The notes beneath the pieces are model-generated. The model made no database searches, was not told where the DNA came from, and saw only the letters and a program-made list of their open reading frames with translations. Source: Beverwykella pulmonaria (lineage: Eukaryota > Ascomycota > Dothideomycetes > Pleosporales > Melanommataceae). Taken from it: 64,000 nucleotides of DNA. Position numbers and translations under genes: made by a program. Location: positions 1,423,197 to 1,487,196 of the forward strand of contig BCHH01000006.1 in the NCBI GenBank assembly GCA_001599595.1, read 5' to 3'. This document shows positions 13,009 to 23,417 of this stretch, in pieces (positions within the stretch are counted from its first letter, which is position 1; every line of letters begins with the position of its first letter).

Positions 13009-14079
13009 ATGGCGGCAGTATCCGGCGCAGAAATCTCAACCTATGTTTACAAGTCGGTGGATGGCCTCGAGCTTACCTTGGATGTCTTTCATCCACCAAA
13101 ATTGTTAGCAGAAGCATCTAGCGCCGGTCTTCGAGCGGCATTGATCCATTACCATGGAGGATTTCTTGTGAATTCTAAGGAGCCCATAGTTTTAGTCCAG
13201 TGGTAGTCCTAACCCTACTTAATGCTCTCATAGATGATCGGAGAAAAAAACACCTTTCCTCTCTTCTGGCTCATCAACGGCTGTTTGCGTCGCGGCTGGC
13301 TCTACATCACCCCTTCCTACCGTTTGCTCCCCGAAGCGCGCGGCCTCGATGTGATTGGTGATGCCTTGGATTCTGCGACTTAGGTGACTAAAAATCTTGC
13401 CGAACGTCTAATAGTGGCAGGCTCCAGTGCAGGAGGCTATCTGGCATTATGCGTTGCTACTCAATTAACTAAACCTGACCCTCTTGCTTTCTTATTCATT
13501 TACGGCATGCTCGACCTGACCGATTCTCGTTACATTGAGCCGGGCACCACTCTTATGGGATTCCCCCCACTATCTGACACCAGCCCGATTCTTCATGAGA
13601 TGGGTGCAGCAAAGGATAGTAGTGCGCTGGATAGCTATCCTTTCCCAGAAAATCTTTCTTCGGACAAACGCATGTTGTGGATAGCCACTGCCCACCAGGA
13701 AGCACTCTATCCAGACCTTCTAACAGGCCGTTCCGGCCTCTCTGCGTCGATTCGCCAGAGCGGTATAGAAGTCATTCCCGCCGAATATCGAAAGTTGTTC
13801 CCTGCCGCATTTGGGCTGCGGGAAGGCTTTCCTCTAGCAGCCTTCCTACATAGAGACAAAGACGATGCCGTTGGCATTAATCAGAGCGTTCAGCTCGCGG
13901 AAGCACTGGATGGACTTGGGGTAAAGATCATGAGTGAGATTGTAAAAGGGAAGGACCATGGATTCGACATCATGGAAATACCCGCGGAGGTTGATGTCGA
14001 GAAGGAGACAGCTACCAATGAGCCGATGTACCGAAGTTTGCAGAAGATATTGAAGTTTCTGGGTAGCGAACTTAATTGA
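13009..14079 (+). pseudogene. Alpha/beta-hydrolase (esterase/lipase-like) with one in-frame stop
   Basis: Exon 1 is 13009-13167 and exon 2 is 13234-14079, after a GTGAAT...TAG intron. The oxyanion-hole motif HYHGGF ends exon 1. TPSYRLLPEARG follows at about 13315, the nucleophile elbow GSSAGGY at about 13420, an Asp-containing block (HRDKDD) near 13853 and the catalytic His in KDHGFD near 13956. This is the hormone-sensitive-lipase/arylesterase-like group. At 13381-13383 the frame reads TAG, where relatives usually have a tryptophan-containing helix (TGG to TAG is one change). The flanking sequence continues in frame on both sides. Unless the stop is read through, spliced around by an unusual intron or a sequencing error, the protein ends before the nucleophile. 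A role in ester cleavage of the cluster substrate is inference. Confidence 0.8.
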
Positions 14080-14239
14080 TGTTGCAATTGATGTTGCCAC
14101 AATTACAAGAACTAGGCTCTCGATGTCTAAGACTCGCCTAAGCGAAGGTGATTCCACTTTTACTGCGGCTTCTAGACGGCGAGGAGGAAGTTTCCAGACA
14201 AGCAGCCTCTATGGAAAGCGGTTATCCTGACGTATTCTC

Positions 14240-15475
14240 TCAAAATTTAAGCTCAGTGGTATCTGTAGAATCTCCAATGGCGATGACGTACTTTCCGATA
14301 GCCTTGAGAAGGTAAAAATCAGCTCGATGAAAATTAAAACAACCAGACATATATCCTAAGATAGCGTACCTCTCCCGACATCGACAGTCTAGCGATATCA
14401 GTCAAACTATCCATCCTAGCCATTTTTACAACCGGAACGACCGCGCCATGTCGGACAAACTCAATGGCCTCCAAGATGTCGCCTCTGGTTCCCACGGCTG
14501 AGCCTATGATACGAAAGCCGTTGTCGATGAGGGCAAGCGGATGGATCTTGAAATCTTGCGAAGGAGGGGGGATTCCTACGCACACTAAGGTTCCAAAGGT
14601 CTTAGTAGGTCCAGAGCAGACTGATAGGCTGCACCAGCCCCGGCCGTAACCAGTACGGCTGCAACTCCTTTGCCGTTCGTCACCTGCTTTACTGATTCAG
14701 AAACTTTCGGCCCCTTGTTAATGTCGACGTAGTGGTGAGCTCCCAGCCCCATGCAATAGTCGCCCTTTTCTGAGCCTGAGTCGATAGCCACAACCCGATA
14801 CCCCATTGCGGATGCAAACTGCACCCCCAAAGCACCAACTCCTCCCCCTGCACCAGAAATTGCTACCCATTGCCCTGGAATGGCGCCGCATACCTTCAAG
14901 GCCTTGTATGATGTGACACCGCCGCAAAGTATTGGCGCCAGCTGCTCGTCGGCGATCCCTTGTGGGAGCTTCAGAATGTATCTGTGCGGGACGATCGTGT
15001 ACTCGGAGAACGTGCCATTTACCTTTCTACCAGAGTGAACTTGCTGGACGCATCTCGCCTCCCCGCCATCCTGAAGGCACATATCGCATTCCCCGCAGAC
15101 GTCTCTAATCCATGCGACACCAACTTTTTGACCAAGATGGACGTCAACTTCGTTGAGAGCGGACCCCCTTTGTACGACATTCCCAACCCCTTCGTGGCCG
15201 AGGATCGAACATGTTGATCCAAGATGACCACTAGCCAGAGCGAGGTCAGTCCCACAGACACCGGTCACAGTCAGTTTTACAAGGACATCGGTAGGGCCGA
15301 GTTCAGGTAGAGAAAGCGTCTTGACCTCGAAGCAAGGTTCTCTTCCTGATTTCTATCGGAGCTTAGTGGATATGCTTTCTGTGGAGAAAGTTTTGCAATT
15401 TCCCCTTCTCCTGTTCCCTTCTTCCTGACTTACGGTGATCACGGCTGCCTTGTATGATGTAACTTGTTCGCCCAT
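14240..15475 (-). pseudogene. Zinc-dependent alcohol dehydrogenase with a one-base frameshift
   Basis: Minus-strand exon 1 is 15475-15434, joined to 15352-14370 and then 14302-14240. The catalytic zinc site is VTGVCGTDL and GHEGVG. The structural zinc cysteines are in CGECDMC and the following EARC. The cofactor loop is SGAGGGVG. The family is cytosolic medium-chain alcohol dehydrogenase (fungal ADH1 type), which interconverts alcohols and aldehydes with NAD(H). At about 14598-14590 the frame breaks: LDLLRPL runs into a stop in one frame, while TLVCVGIPP continues in the next, consistent with loss of one G from a GGG run. There is no room for an intron there. The last exon (IGKYVIAIGDS) is otherwise normal, so the lesion may be recent or a sequencing error. 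It could have handled coniferyl-type alcohols made by the oxidase (inference). Confidence 0.85.
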
Positions 15476-15924
15476 GATGAAAAAGCAATTCAATGCTTTC
15501 AAATTTCTTGGAGTGGAGCCTTGGGCCTTTAAGCCGTTTGTTGTTTAGATCGGTGGCTGTATTGTGTCATTGTGTATCCGAGTGGGCGCAAGCGGCCCAC
15601 ATTATGTGAAAATATCCCGTGTGGCATAATTGCGACAATTTGGCATGTCCGAAGGCGGTATTCCGCCCAAGTAGCACAGCAGTGGAGCGATAGGGTGTTC
15701 AATTTCTGAGGCTAATTTGGAATACCGAGCTGTGCAATGCACGCTCGTCTCGGTGGGTGCAAGACAAACTAAAGTCCGATCAGACATGATGTTTCGGCGA
15801 TTGTGCCCATCGCCTAAAGAGCCATCATTACTGTTTATTTACTATCAAAGCAGCCATGCCCATCCCTTATGGAATAGATTATATCAGCAGGTGTGCAAGA
15901 GAGATTTCCAGTGGTATCACACGT
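15476..15924. other. Intergenic region between the dehydrogenase and the thiolase relic
   Basis: Nothing was recognised. It should contain the dehydrogenase promoter (minus strand). Confidence 0.45.
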
Positions 15925-16640
15925 ACCGACCCAACACACATGACGTAACTGCAATCTTGCTTTGGGATCGCTTCAACTCCGATATTGCAGTTACAATTTG
16001 ACGGATGCCTGTACAGCCGAGTGGATGTCCAAAAGCTCTGTTCTGTATAAGCTTCGGTGTTGCTATGTCGGATGTTACACTCACATTGCGCCGCCGCGGG
16101 GATTGATCTTTTCCGATCAAGACCTAGGTCTTGGATACAGAAAGTAAGCTGTAAAATATTCAGTTTTGACTAAGATGCTGATGCCAGTCCACTTCCTACA
16201 GAGGGGAAAGCTTCATTGATCTCCCCAATATCGACAGAATCCTTTGAGATGCCAACCTTTCGAAGAAATTTTGGAATGGCGACAGTTGGCCCTACGCCGA
16301 TAATCCGGGGTTCCACACCAGCGGCAACCGACATGATATATCTTGTCAGAATAGGCTGTTCTAGTTCCAAGGCTTTGCTTCGACGCATCATGAGAACAGC
16401 CGCCACTCGATCGCTTATCTGCGATGCGTTGCCGCTGTTGACCAGCCCACAACGTCGTAATCTGCGCGAAAGCGTAGAATTGAGATGTATGCCACACTAC
16501 GCATGTGAAGCCATCTCTTCCATAGCTCATTGCGGAGTCGCTCCATTCTCAGGGATGAGCAGTGCGATGCCCAACGCGCAGGAAATTCGGTCATGCGTAG
16601 ATGAACGTCCTGTTCCCAAATGGCAGCTCGGCAAGGAATT
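15925..16640 (-). pseudogene. 3' half of a peroxisomal 3-ketoacyl-CoA thiolase, decayed
   Basis: On the minus strand GNASQISD at about 16440 leads into AAVLMMRRSKA, AIPKFLRKVGIS and GEINEAF (to about 16215), all thiolase C-terminal-half blocks. A short, weaker piece precedes this, with stops, up to about 16600. Downstream, after a probable intron, YC-like IQDLGLD appears. A one-base shift then leads to KINPRGGA, another intron (GTGAGT...ACAG) and AFGHPLGCTGIRQIV at about 16040-15990, the substrate-binding GHPxGxTG motif. The final CxGxG active-site loop is not recognisable, and the N-terminal half with the nucleophilic cysteine is absent. The intact enzyme would perform beta-oxidative shortening of a CoA-linked side chain, which fits a ferulate/coumarate route. 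The remnant cannot be active. Confidence 0.8.
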
Positions 16641-16672
16641 GTCCCTTTTGGAGCTTCACTGATACCTCATCT

Positions 16673-17744
16673 TCATAGTATCGCGCCGGACCCTACAATT
16701 CCCAGGACTACGCCGATCCACGCATCCCACATCCTTCTATCTGCAGCGTCAGCCTTACTAGACGTTGTGGCAATTAGCCCAGTACTAGGGTTCCCAGGGT
16801 GTTGCACTGCCGTGATGCTTGCCTCCCAGCCTGTTTTAGGCAGCGTTATGGTGATTGGGGCGTCTGAGACTGTTGCAGTGACTGCTGTGCCAATAGAACT
16901 AACCACGATAATAGTATAGCCAGCAGTATCTGTTGTGATTGCGATGAAGGTTGCTGCAGATCCGGTTCCTACGGTAGTTGACAGCCCATTTGAGAGCGTC
17001 AGCGTTGCCGCAGGCCCCAGTGTAATCAACTCGCCTACAGCAAACGTGGGATGTGCTATAGGTACTCCAGTAGTCGCTGGACCGGTTGGTATAGGTAGCG
17101 CTGTGTTCTCGTTACCGGGCGCCGATTCATGATTGGCATTGGAGACGGGGATAGTGTTGCCAGTCGGAGAAGCTGGTGGAGAGCTAGCCTGGGCTCCAGG
17201 CTGAGGATTGCCGATTCTAGATATAATCTCATTAAGGAGCTGGCCACCTGACGTCGGCTGGGGCGAAGCTGGGATCTCGCTGCTAGGCCCAGCCCCATTG
17301 CCCGGATAGAAATTTGTCAAAGTTGGCGCAATCTCGGTATGTACGGATATGACTGTCGGAGTTTTTGTGGTAATCACCTGGGGAGTCTGCTCCGGTCGAG
17401 CTCGCAATGGTGTCGTTGTGCCGGGTCCCGTATCGAATCCAGTGGCCGTCTCTTCTATGTGGATCATCGGCGCATCTGAGAAGTAGGTTACAACCGAAGG
17501 AGTTCCTGTTGACCCAGGCTCTCCATGCTCGGGTCCCGTCGCGGTCGATTCCAGGCGTGCCCATTCGTCCGTCCTCTGCGGATCGCTGCTGGCGATGGTG
17601 AAGTTTGCGACCCTGGGCATCTCTGGAGGCTGTTAGCGGTCGTCTAGGGCTTCCCAAAAGAGAAGGAAGTCACGCACGTGGCTGAGGGATGGCTCTCGCT
17701 GCAGACGCCATGAGAACGAGTGCGCACACCTCGAGAGGAAGCAT
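16673..17744 (-). CDS. Secreted Ser/Thr/Pro-rich protein, possibly GPI-anchored
   Basis: Minus-strand exons 17744-17678 and 17622-16673 give 338 aa. The first exon encodes a signal peptide (MLPLEVCALVLMASAARA), which the longest open frame misses. The middle is rich in Ser, Thr, Pro, Ala and Gly with few charged residues, typical of a heavily O-glycosylated surface protein. The extreme C-terminus has small residues before a charged stretch and a hydrophobic tail (WIGVVLGIVGSGAIL), compatible with a GPI signal or a single membrane span. No enzymatic domain was recognised. It diverges from the aspartic-protease-like gene across about 1 kb of G+C-rich sequence, so the two cell-surface genes may share control. 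Confidence 0.8.
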
Positions 17745-18788
17745 GGTGGTGGCTTGCGGCAAGGAACAGTGGATCTGCTTGGAGGAACTCAGGGAGGACC
17801 GTCAAGGAGACGGCAGGTGTCAGACAGCGCTAACATATTGTCACCCATAATGATCCCGAGGCTTGATGCTGGCGGAAGATGCGAAGCTTTTGCGCCCGGC
17901 AGGGAGTCGGGGATGGTGGTGAAGATGAGTGGCTGGAGGCTCGTATTCACGGAGGAAGGATCACAGCACCATAGGGCTGCCGCTGCCACTGGCGATCTCT
18001 GGTGTCGGGACACGGGCTGCATGCCGCTGCGTTACCGTTGAAGCGCCACGACTACGACGGTGTAACGGTCGCGATACGAGAGAGGGCATGCCGTTCGTGG
18101 TGTGCATCTGGCATCTTGAACCTCCCCTCGATGGCTTGATCAACGATGCACATCGACTTGTGCGCGTTTTCGCGGGCGGGCGCGTGCTTCGATTAGGCAG
18201 AGCTCCGTTTGCACCAAGGCGGAGGTGGGTAAAGTCGATAAAATCGACCCGTGGCCGCCCAGGGTGGTGCATGAGACCAGCACGGGGACACGTACCATCC
18301 TCTGAATCCTCCCGTCTATCTGGCGGAGATCGTTGGAAAGTCGGACGTTGGGGATGGCTTCTGTTGGAGGTGGGACATAGCACCAGACACGCCGCCCCTT
18401 TCATACACGGATCGGCCAGGCCAGTTCCAGTTCCAGGTAAAGGGCTTCTCACCGAAATGGACGGGTGCCCAATCCAAGGCCGTGGGCTGCCCCGGGCGTG
18501 CCACGGAGAGAGAGTTCGCGCACACATCAATTGGCCATGTTCCGCATACCTAATGTTCCGCACGCTACACGGCCAATCGGGGCTGCCTCACCAGCCCTGC
18601 AGGGGATCAGCCCCGCGCAACCGCAATATAACTTCGAACTTCACGCTACGCACAAACATGTGCAATGGCCCATGCTGTTCCCTTGCCTCCCATGTTTCCT
18701 CTCTCCACTTTGCCCCAGTCTCTCCAGCGTCAATGTCTCGTCACTGCGCGCCCATCTCTGGCTGTCGTTCAATTGAGCGTTGAGCGAC
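17745..18788. promoter_or_regulatory. Divergent promoter region of two cell-surface genes
   Basis: The stretch separates the starts of two divergent genes. It is G+C-rich and contains long overlapping open frames on both strands (up to 284 and 200 codons). Neither resembles a protein family, and their composition looks like the antisense of each other. No specific binding site was defined. Confidence 0.5.
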
Positions 18789-20615
18789 ATGGCAACTGCT
18801 GCGTTGTCGCGCCTGCTAGCCCTTGTGTTAGTGTCGCTTTCCACCCGGGTCCTGGGCGCCGCTCCAGTTTCCACCGCAAAACCGCTCAGCATCCCAGCAA
18901 GCCAATATTGGTAGGCATGCCTTCACATAACAAATGCACACCTCTCACTGACAGCCTGTAGGGATGGCAAAGATGGTCCTTGGTCCACATTTCGCATTGA
19001 AATCGGCACGCCGGCGCAGCAGGTTCGCGTTCTCCCGGCATCCGATCAATCCTCGACATGGCTTGTACTCCCAGAGGCCTGCCCAGAGAGTGCGGGAAAG
19101 GACTGCGGCGCGAATCGTGGCTCACTGTACAAGCGGAACGCGTCTTCCACTTGGAACGAGTACGGGTCGTACGAGCTCAACACGTTTCTCGAACAGCGGG
19201 TCGGCCTGACGGGAAATGGTCTCTACGGCTACGACAAACTGTCCTTCGGGTGGACTGGGGACGGACTGCCGTCGTTGGATCACCAGCTCTTGGCTGGCAT
19301 CGTCACAAACGACTTCTACCTCGGCAGCCTTGCCCTGAACCCTCGACCTACTAACTTTACCGACTTTAACGACCCCATACCGAGTCTCATGCAAGGGCTG
19401 CGAAATATGAGCACGCCCATACCAAGCCTTTCGTGGTCGTACACAGCAGGCGCCTTCAACTTGGCGCCTAAGGTGTTTGGAAGCCTGGTGTTAGGAGGGT
19501 ACGACACCACCCGGTTCCGGTCCAACAATCTCGTCTTCCCGTTTGGAAGCGACATCTCCCTGGATTTCCAGGTTGCCATTCAGAGTGTGACGACCAACAT
19601 GACCGACACGCCACTTCTGAGCACCGGCATCATTTCATACATCGACACCCTGGTATCTGATATATGGCTTCCGACCAAAACGTGCGAGCTGTTCGAAAAA
19701 GCGTTCGGCCTGGTATGGGACAACACCACCCAGCTCTACATGCTCAACGACACCCTGCATGAGTCTCTCCTGGCTAAAAATCCAATGGTGAGCTTCAAAG
19801 TCGGTCCGCAGGTCTCGGGGGACTCGGTAACCATCGACATGCCCTATTGGAACTTCTACCAGACAGCTACAGCTGCCTACGTCGGGAACTCATCAGGACT
19901 TTACTTCCCTCTTAAGCAGGCAGCAAATGACACCCAGTATATCCTCGGACGCACGTTCCTCCAAAGCGCGCATCTCTCTGCAGACTACGAGAGGAACACC
20001 TTCAATTTATCCCAGGCCATATATCCATCCTCTTCGACTTCCCAAAATATTGTCGCCGTGCTCCCACCATCCGCGGCCACTTCACCCGCAGGTGGCAATG
20101 GGAACTCCTCTGGTTCGGCTTCGGGGCTTGGTACGGGTGCTATTGCTGGGATTGCAGTTGGCGGAGTTGCCGTCCTCGCCATCCTTGCTGCCGTGATTTT
20201 CGTCGTATATCGTCGCAAGAAAGGGACAAAGGGCGAGGAGGCACACGAACTGGATGACACAGATGTGCAGAAGAACAGGGCACACGAGGTACCGGGTGAA
20301 GGTCTCAAGTACGAAGTGGGCGAGGGGCTTCGACACGAAGTCCAGGGGGATTCAAACCCAAAGGTTGAGCTTTCGGCCGGTGACGACCGGCAGAAGCCTG
20401 CGGAGGCCGACGGAACTCCGCTTGAAATCTACGAAATGCCTGCCGAGAACCTGAAGTTTGCTGAGATGGAAGGCGAGGGACACAAGGCGAATATGTCGCC
20501 ATCGCTGCCTGCAACAACACCATCGCGTCGCGGTACCGAAGCTTCAGAAGTAGCAGAATGGAGATATGATGATGAGGCGCCTCTTACGCCACCTGCCACA
20601 CGCAAGCAGAGATAA
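18789..20615 (+). CDS. Membrane-anchored aspartic-protease-like protein (peptidase A1 fold, altered active site)
   Basis: Exons 18789-18910 and 18962-20615 give 591 aa. The start gives a signal peptide ending near RVLGA. The A1 fold is recognisable from FRIEIGTPAQQVRV, a GIVTNDFYLGSLALN flap-side block, GGYDTTRF and YILGRTFLQSAH. The N-terminal catalytic triplet that is DTG in active enzymes reads DQS (ASDQSSTWLV), and the C-terminal one reads DTL (YIDTLVSDIWLP). Both aspartates remain but the Thr-Gly pairs do not. A Gly/Ser linker, one membrane span (GAIAGIAVGGVAVLAILAAVIFVVY) and a charged cytoplasmic tail follow, a layout seen in fungal yapsin-like and sensor-like surface proteins. There are many N-glycosylation sequons. 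It may be a weak protease or a non-catalytic surface protein. Confidence 0.85.
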
Positions 20616-21066
20616 AACGACGTCGACTTTGAGTAACGTTGCACAATGTGACTGAACGCCAAGCATCCCTTCTTTATTCAACCACCAAAGGACATCAATT
20701 TTCAACCAGACAAACAGCTCGCCAATTGTTTCCGGCGTAATTGCGCGGTTCACATAGAGCTGTTGCTGAAAATGCAGCCATCCAACGACAACATGGCTTG
20801 CCAACCTAACGTCCGTTTGCGGATGCTGTTCGCTTCTGGCGTTCCTTTGTTGGAGAGAAAGGAAAACGTTCTCGCGTCTCAATGTCCGTTGTTTGAGACA
20901 GGCGCCTCCGAACACTTCTCACCGAATACCCAACGTTGATGCCTGAAAACAATTTGCGCAGTGAGTTTGCGACAATTCTAGGTCCAGAAGTCCGAAAATT
21001 GCCAACGAGAAACCAGCCGCAGCAGGAATTCTGGGCAAAAGTAAGGCTTTCGAAACAAACATCGCC
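20616..21066. other. Intergenic region
   Basis: No gene was recognised. It should include the 3' end of the protease-like gene and the leader of the next gene, with a short upstream open frame at 20936 in a different frame from the main start. Confidence 0.5.
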
Positions 21067-22851
21067 ATGGCTTCCAGATACAATCGCAAAACTCCAAGTC
21101 GCCGCGTCCCGGAGCCGGTCTACCTCTCTGACTCAGGAGACTACTCGGCTGAAAAGAAGGACATCATCAATGAAGAAGTAAACAATCGTCGCCTCCGCCA
21201 AGCCATCAGCTACATCGCAACCGAAGGTGGTTCGGACAGCCTTGGTCTGTATGCCGATCGGATCCAGAAGATTGACGACCAGATACTCCGGCATTACACA
21301 GACGAGGGGTATTCCTTCGATCCCAAGCTCTATCAACAGCTCAGGGCTATGATCAGAGAAGTGCAGACCGACCTGCAACGAGATGAAGATGATGAGATGG
21401 AAAAAAACAGCGGCGAAGAAGAGCCTCTGTACCGCGAAATAGATGATGTCAGAGACGTAATTGAAGATGCCCCAGAAGCCGAAGATGAAGATGTCTACAT
21501 CGATCCAGTTTATGCAGCAGAGAAGAAAGCAGGCAAAGCTCCAGTGCGACAGTCAAGATCAGCTTCAACGACTCGACCTGTTCACCGGCACTATCAAGTA
21601 TCTTCACGTCGACTAGAGCCCCTTTCACTTGCTTCTCCCGTTCGTGCACCGAAAGAGACAAAATCCGAAATTCGAGCGGTGGCATGGCGCTACGGAGGTC
21701 CAAAAAACGACGTGGAAGAATACTACAAGAACTTGCCTGCGTCGCTTCCCTTTGGCGAGAACCTGTATATGCAGGAGCTGGAGAGCATGCGAATCAATTA
21801 CGATCTCACAGAGGGCGCCAAAAGGAAGCCCGGTGACAAGTCCATCACCACCAACGTTCCGTACGATGCGGTGCACCTTCCAAAGTCGAAGAATAAATAC
21901 GACTCTGGATCCCAGTACAAGCTCCCAGAAATCCATCCCACATTCCACCGCTGGAGTGCCGCCCACAGACACACACTCGACCTCCAGAAAGTCACTGAAG
22001 ATTTCAATCTGGGCGGCTTGAGTGAAGATCAAAAGAAAAAAGACTACGCCCCTCGCATATGGCTGCCAAGGGTTAGGCTTAGTTCTCGTCCTCGCTCTAC
22101 TTTTACAGGCTCGGCAGGATGCCCGTTGTCTTCTGGGGCCGACGAAGACGCCCGGTTTCCCATCAGTGAGTTGAAACTGTACCATCATTCTCATCTCAAC
22201 TCTAACCACAAACTAGCCAAGCGCATTTCACCCAAGGGCGTAGTCAGTCTCCGAGATCCCCTCACTACCACCAGACGCCACTCCGTGGGTACCCCTTCTT
22301 CGACTGGTGCTACGGGCAGACGGACGTCTGCATCCATTCAACAGGCCTTGCTCGCCAAACAAGATGACGTCGACAGCTGCAATCCCGACTTCGACGCCGC
22401 CAATGCCGAAATCAAACGCCAGGCCTCTCGATCTGCGGCGAGATCAACACGCCTTGGAATGTCCAAGAGTACACCTAGGGCTACCAATATCAACATGCCC
22501 ATCACCACCCACCGCCCTTATCAGGCGCCAACTCCAGCAATGAAGCATAGCCCTGGTCGGCCTTGGAAGACGGCAGCGCCATTGCCTCCCGCAGTTCCGG
22601 CATCCACCCGCGCTAAAAGGAAGCTATCCGACGGAAGCAAGAGGTTCCTCCCCCGGAAGAAAGGAAAGCATGTCGACTTCGATTTAAACAACGAAGAAAT
22701 GGACCTTCCCGAGGAAATATTCAAGTCGTCGAAGGTCCTTAGACATGAAGTTCGACACCTGGTTGGGAGGAAGAGCTCTGGTGGGTCCCCGACGGCGCGT
22801 AGTCCTGCGGCGGGAGCTACAAGGAGCGGGAGAGGATATAAGCCGTCGTAG
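21067..22851 (+). CDS. Unrecognised basic, largely disordered protein, probably nuclear
   Basis: A single open frame gives 594 aa. I do not recognise a domain. The N-terminal part (about residues 28-105) has helical character with ADRIQKIDDQILRHYTD. An acidic segment follows (DEDDEMEKNSGEEEP). The C-terminal half is rich in Arg, Ser, Thr and Pro, with basic clusters such as RAKRKLSDGSKRFLPRKKGK that look like nuclear-localisation signals. A GTGAGT...CTAG segment at about 22169-22219 is 51 bases and in frame, so it could be a spliced intron without changing the frame. If so, the protein is 17 residues shorter. No neighbour suggests its function. Confidence 0.7.
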   Translation: MASRYNRKTPSRRVPEPVYLSDSGDYSAEKKDIINEEVNNRRLRQAISYIATEGGSDSLGLYADRIQKIDDQILRHYTDEGYSFDPKLYQQLRAMIREVQTDLQRDEDDEMEKNSGEEEPLYREIDDVRDVIEDAPEAEDEDVYIDPVYAAEKKAGKAPVRQSRSASTTRPVHRHYQVSSRRLEPLSLASPVRAPKETKSEIRAVAWRYGGPKNDVEEYYKNLPASLPFGENLYMQELESMRINYDLTEGAKRKPGDKSITTNVPYDAVHLPKSKNKYDSGSQYKLPEIHPTFHRWSAAHRHTLDLQKVTEDFNLGGLSEDQKKKDYAPRIWLPRVRLSSRPRSTFTGSAGCPLSSGADEDARFPISELKLYHHSHLNSNHKLAKRISPKGVVSLRDPLTTTRRHSVGTPSSTGATGRRTSASIQQALLAKQDDVDSCNPDFDAANAEIKRQASRSAARSTRLGMSKSTPRATNINMPITTHRPYQAPTPAMKHSPGRPWKTAAPLPPAVPASTRAKRKLSDGSKRFLPRKKGKHVDFDLNNEEMDLPEEIFKSSKVLRHEVRHLVGRKSSGGSPTARSPAAGATRSGRGYKPS

Positions 22852-23417
22852 GTGGCGAAGAGGAATTGGAGGGGGTGTGCTGGAACCGCGGAAAATAACT
22901 GTTTCTTTGTGTCTTTGTCATGTCTGGGTTGTGGGTAGTTTTCGGCAGAATGTAACGCGTGTTCTGAAATCGTAGATGATTGTGAAACTCAGGTCGACTT
23001 GTCTTGCTCTTTCTTCACTAGAGTGATACTAACGATCAGGCTAGCGGCCGGCTTACACTTGATGAAAAGGATTGGCAGGTATATAATGATAACGCCTCTA
23101 CCAAATATAGCCGGAGATTGTAAAGTCACATTGATCCATTCCACCTCTTGTTAGATAGCAGTCAAGGTTAAGACGAAATAAGCAGGGTTTCTTGTTCTGC
23201 TTGTGCGCTACACTTTTCACTTAATAAGACAATCTGGAGTCATGAACGCAACCCAATGTGGGATCTTGGTCCTCTCGTCGGGATTTTTAGCAAGGGAATC
23301 GTAGCCACACCTTCTAGATTGACATTAGAGCCTATTTTAGAGTCCTAGCTATGTCATCGGGGATAGTTCGCCACGTGCTGTGGATCGAAGGCCAGAATCC
23401 GAATTCAGGTTGGGGCA
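22852..23417. other. Convergent intergenic region
   Basis: The 3' ends of two convergent genes meet here. No gene or repeat was seen. Confidence 0.5.

Noticed and set aside
17929..18783. Open frame of 284 codons on plus, with a 200-codon frame opposite
   Set aside because: G+C-rich DNA gives long frames by chance. Neither has family resemblance, and both lie in a divergent promoter region.
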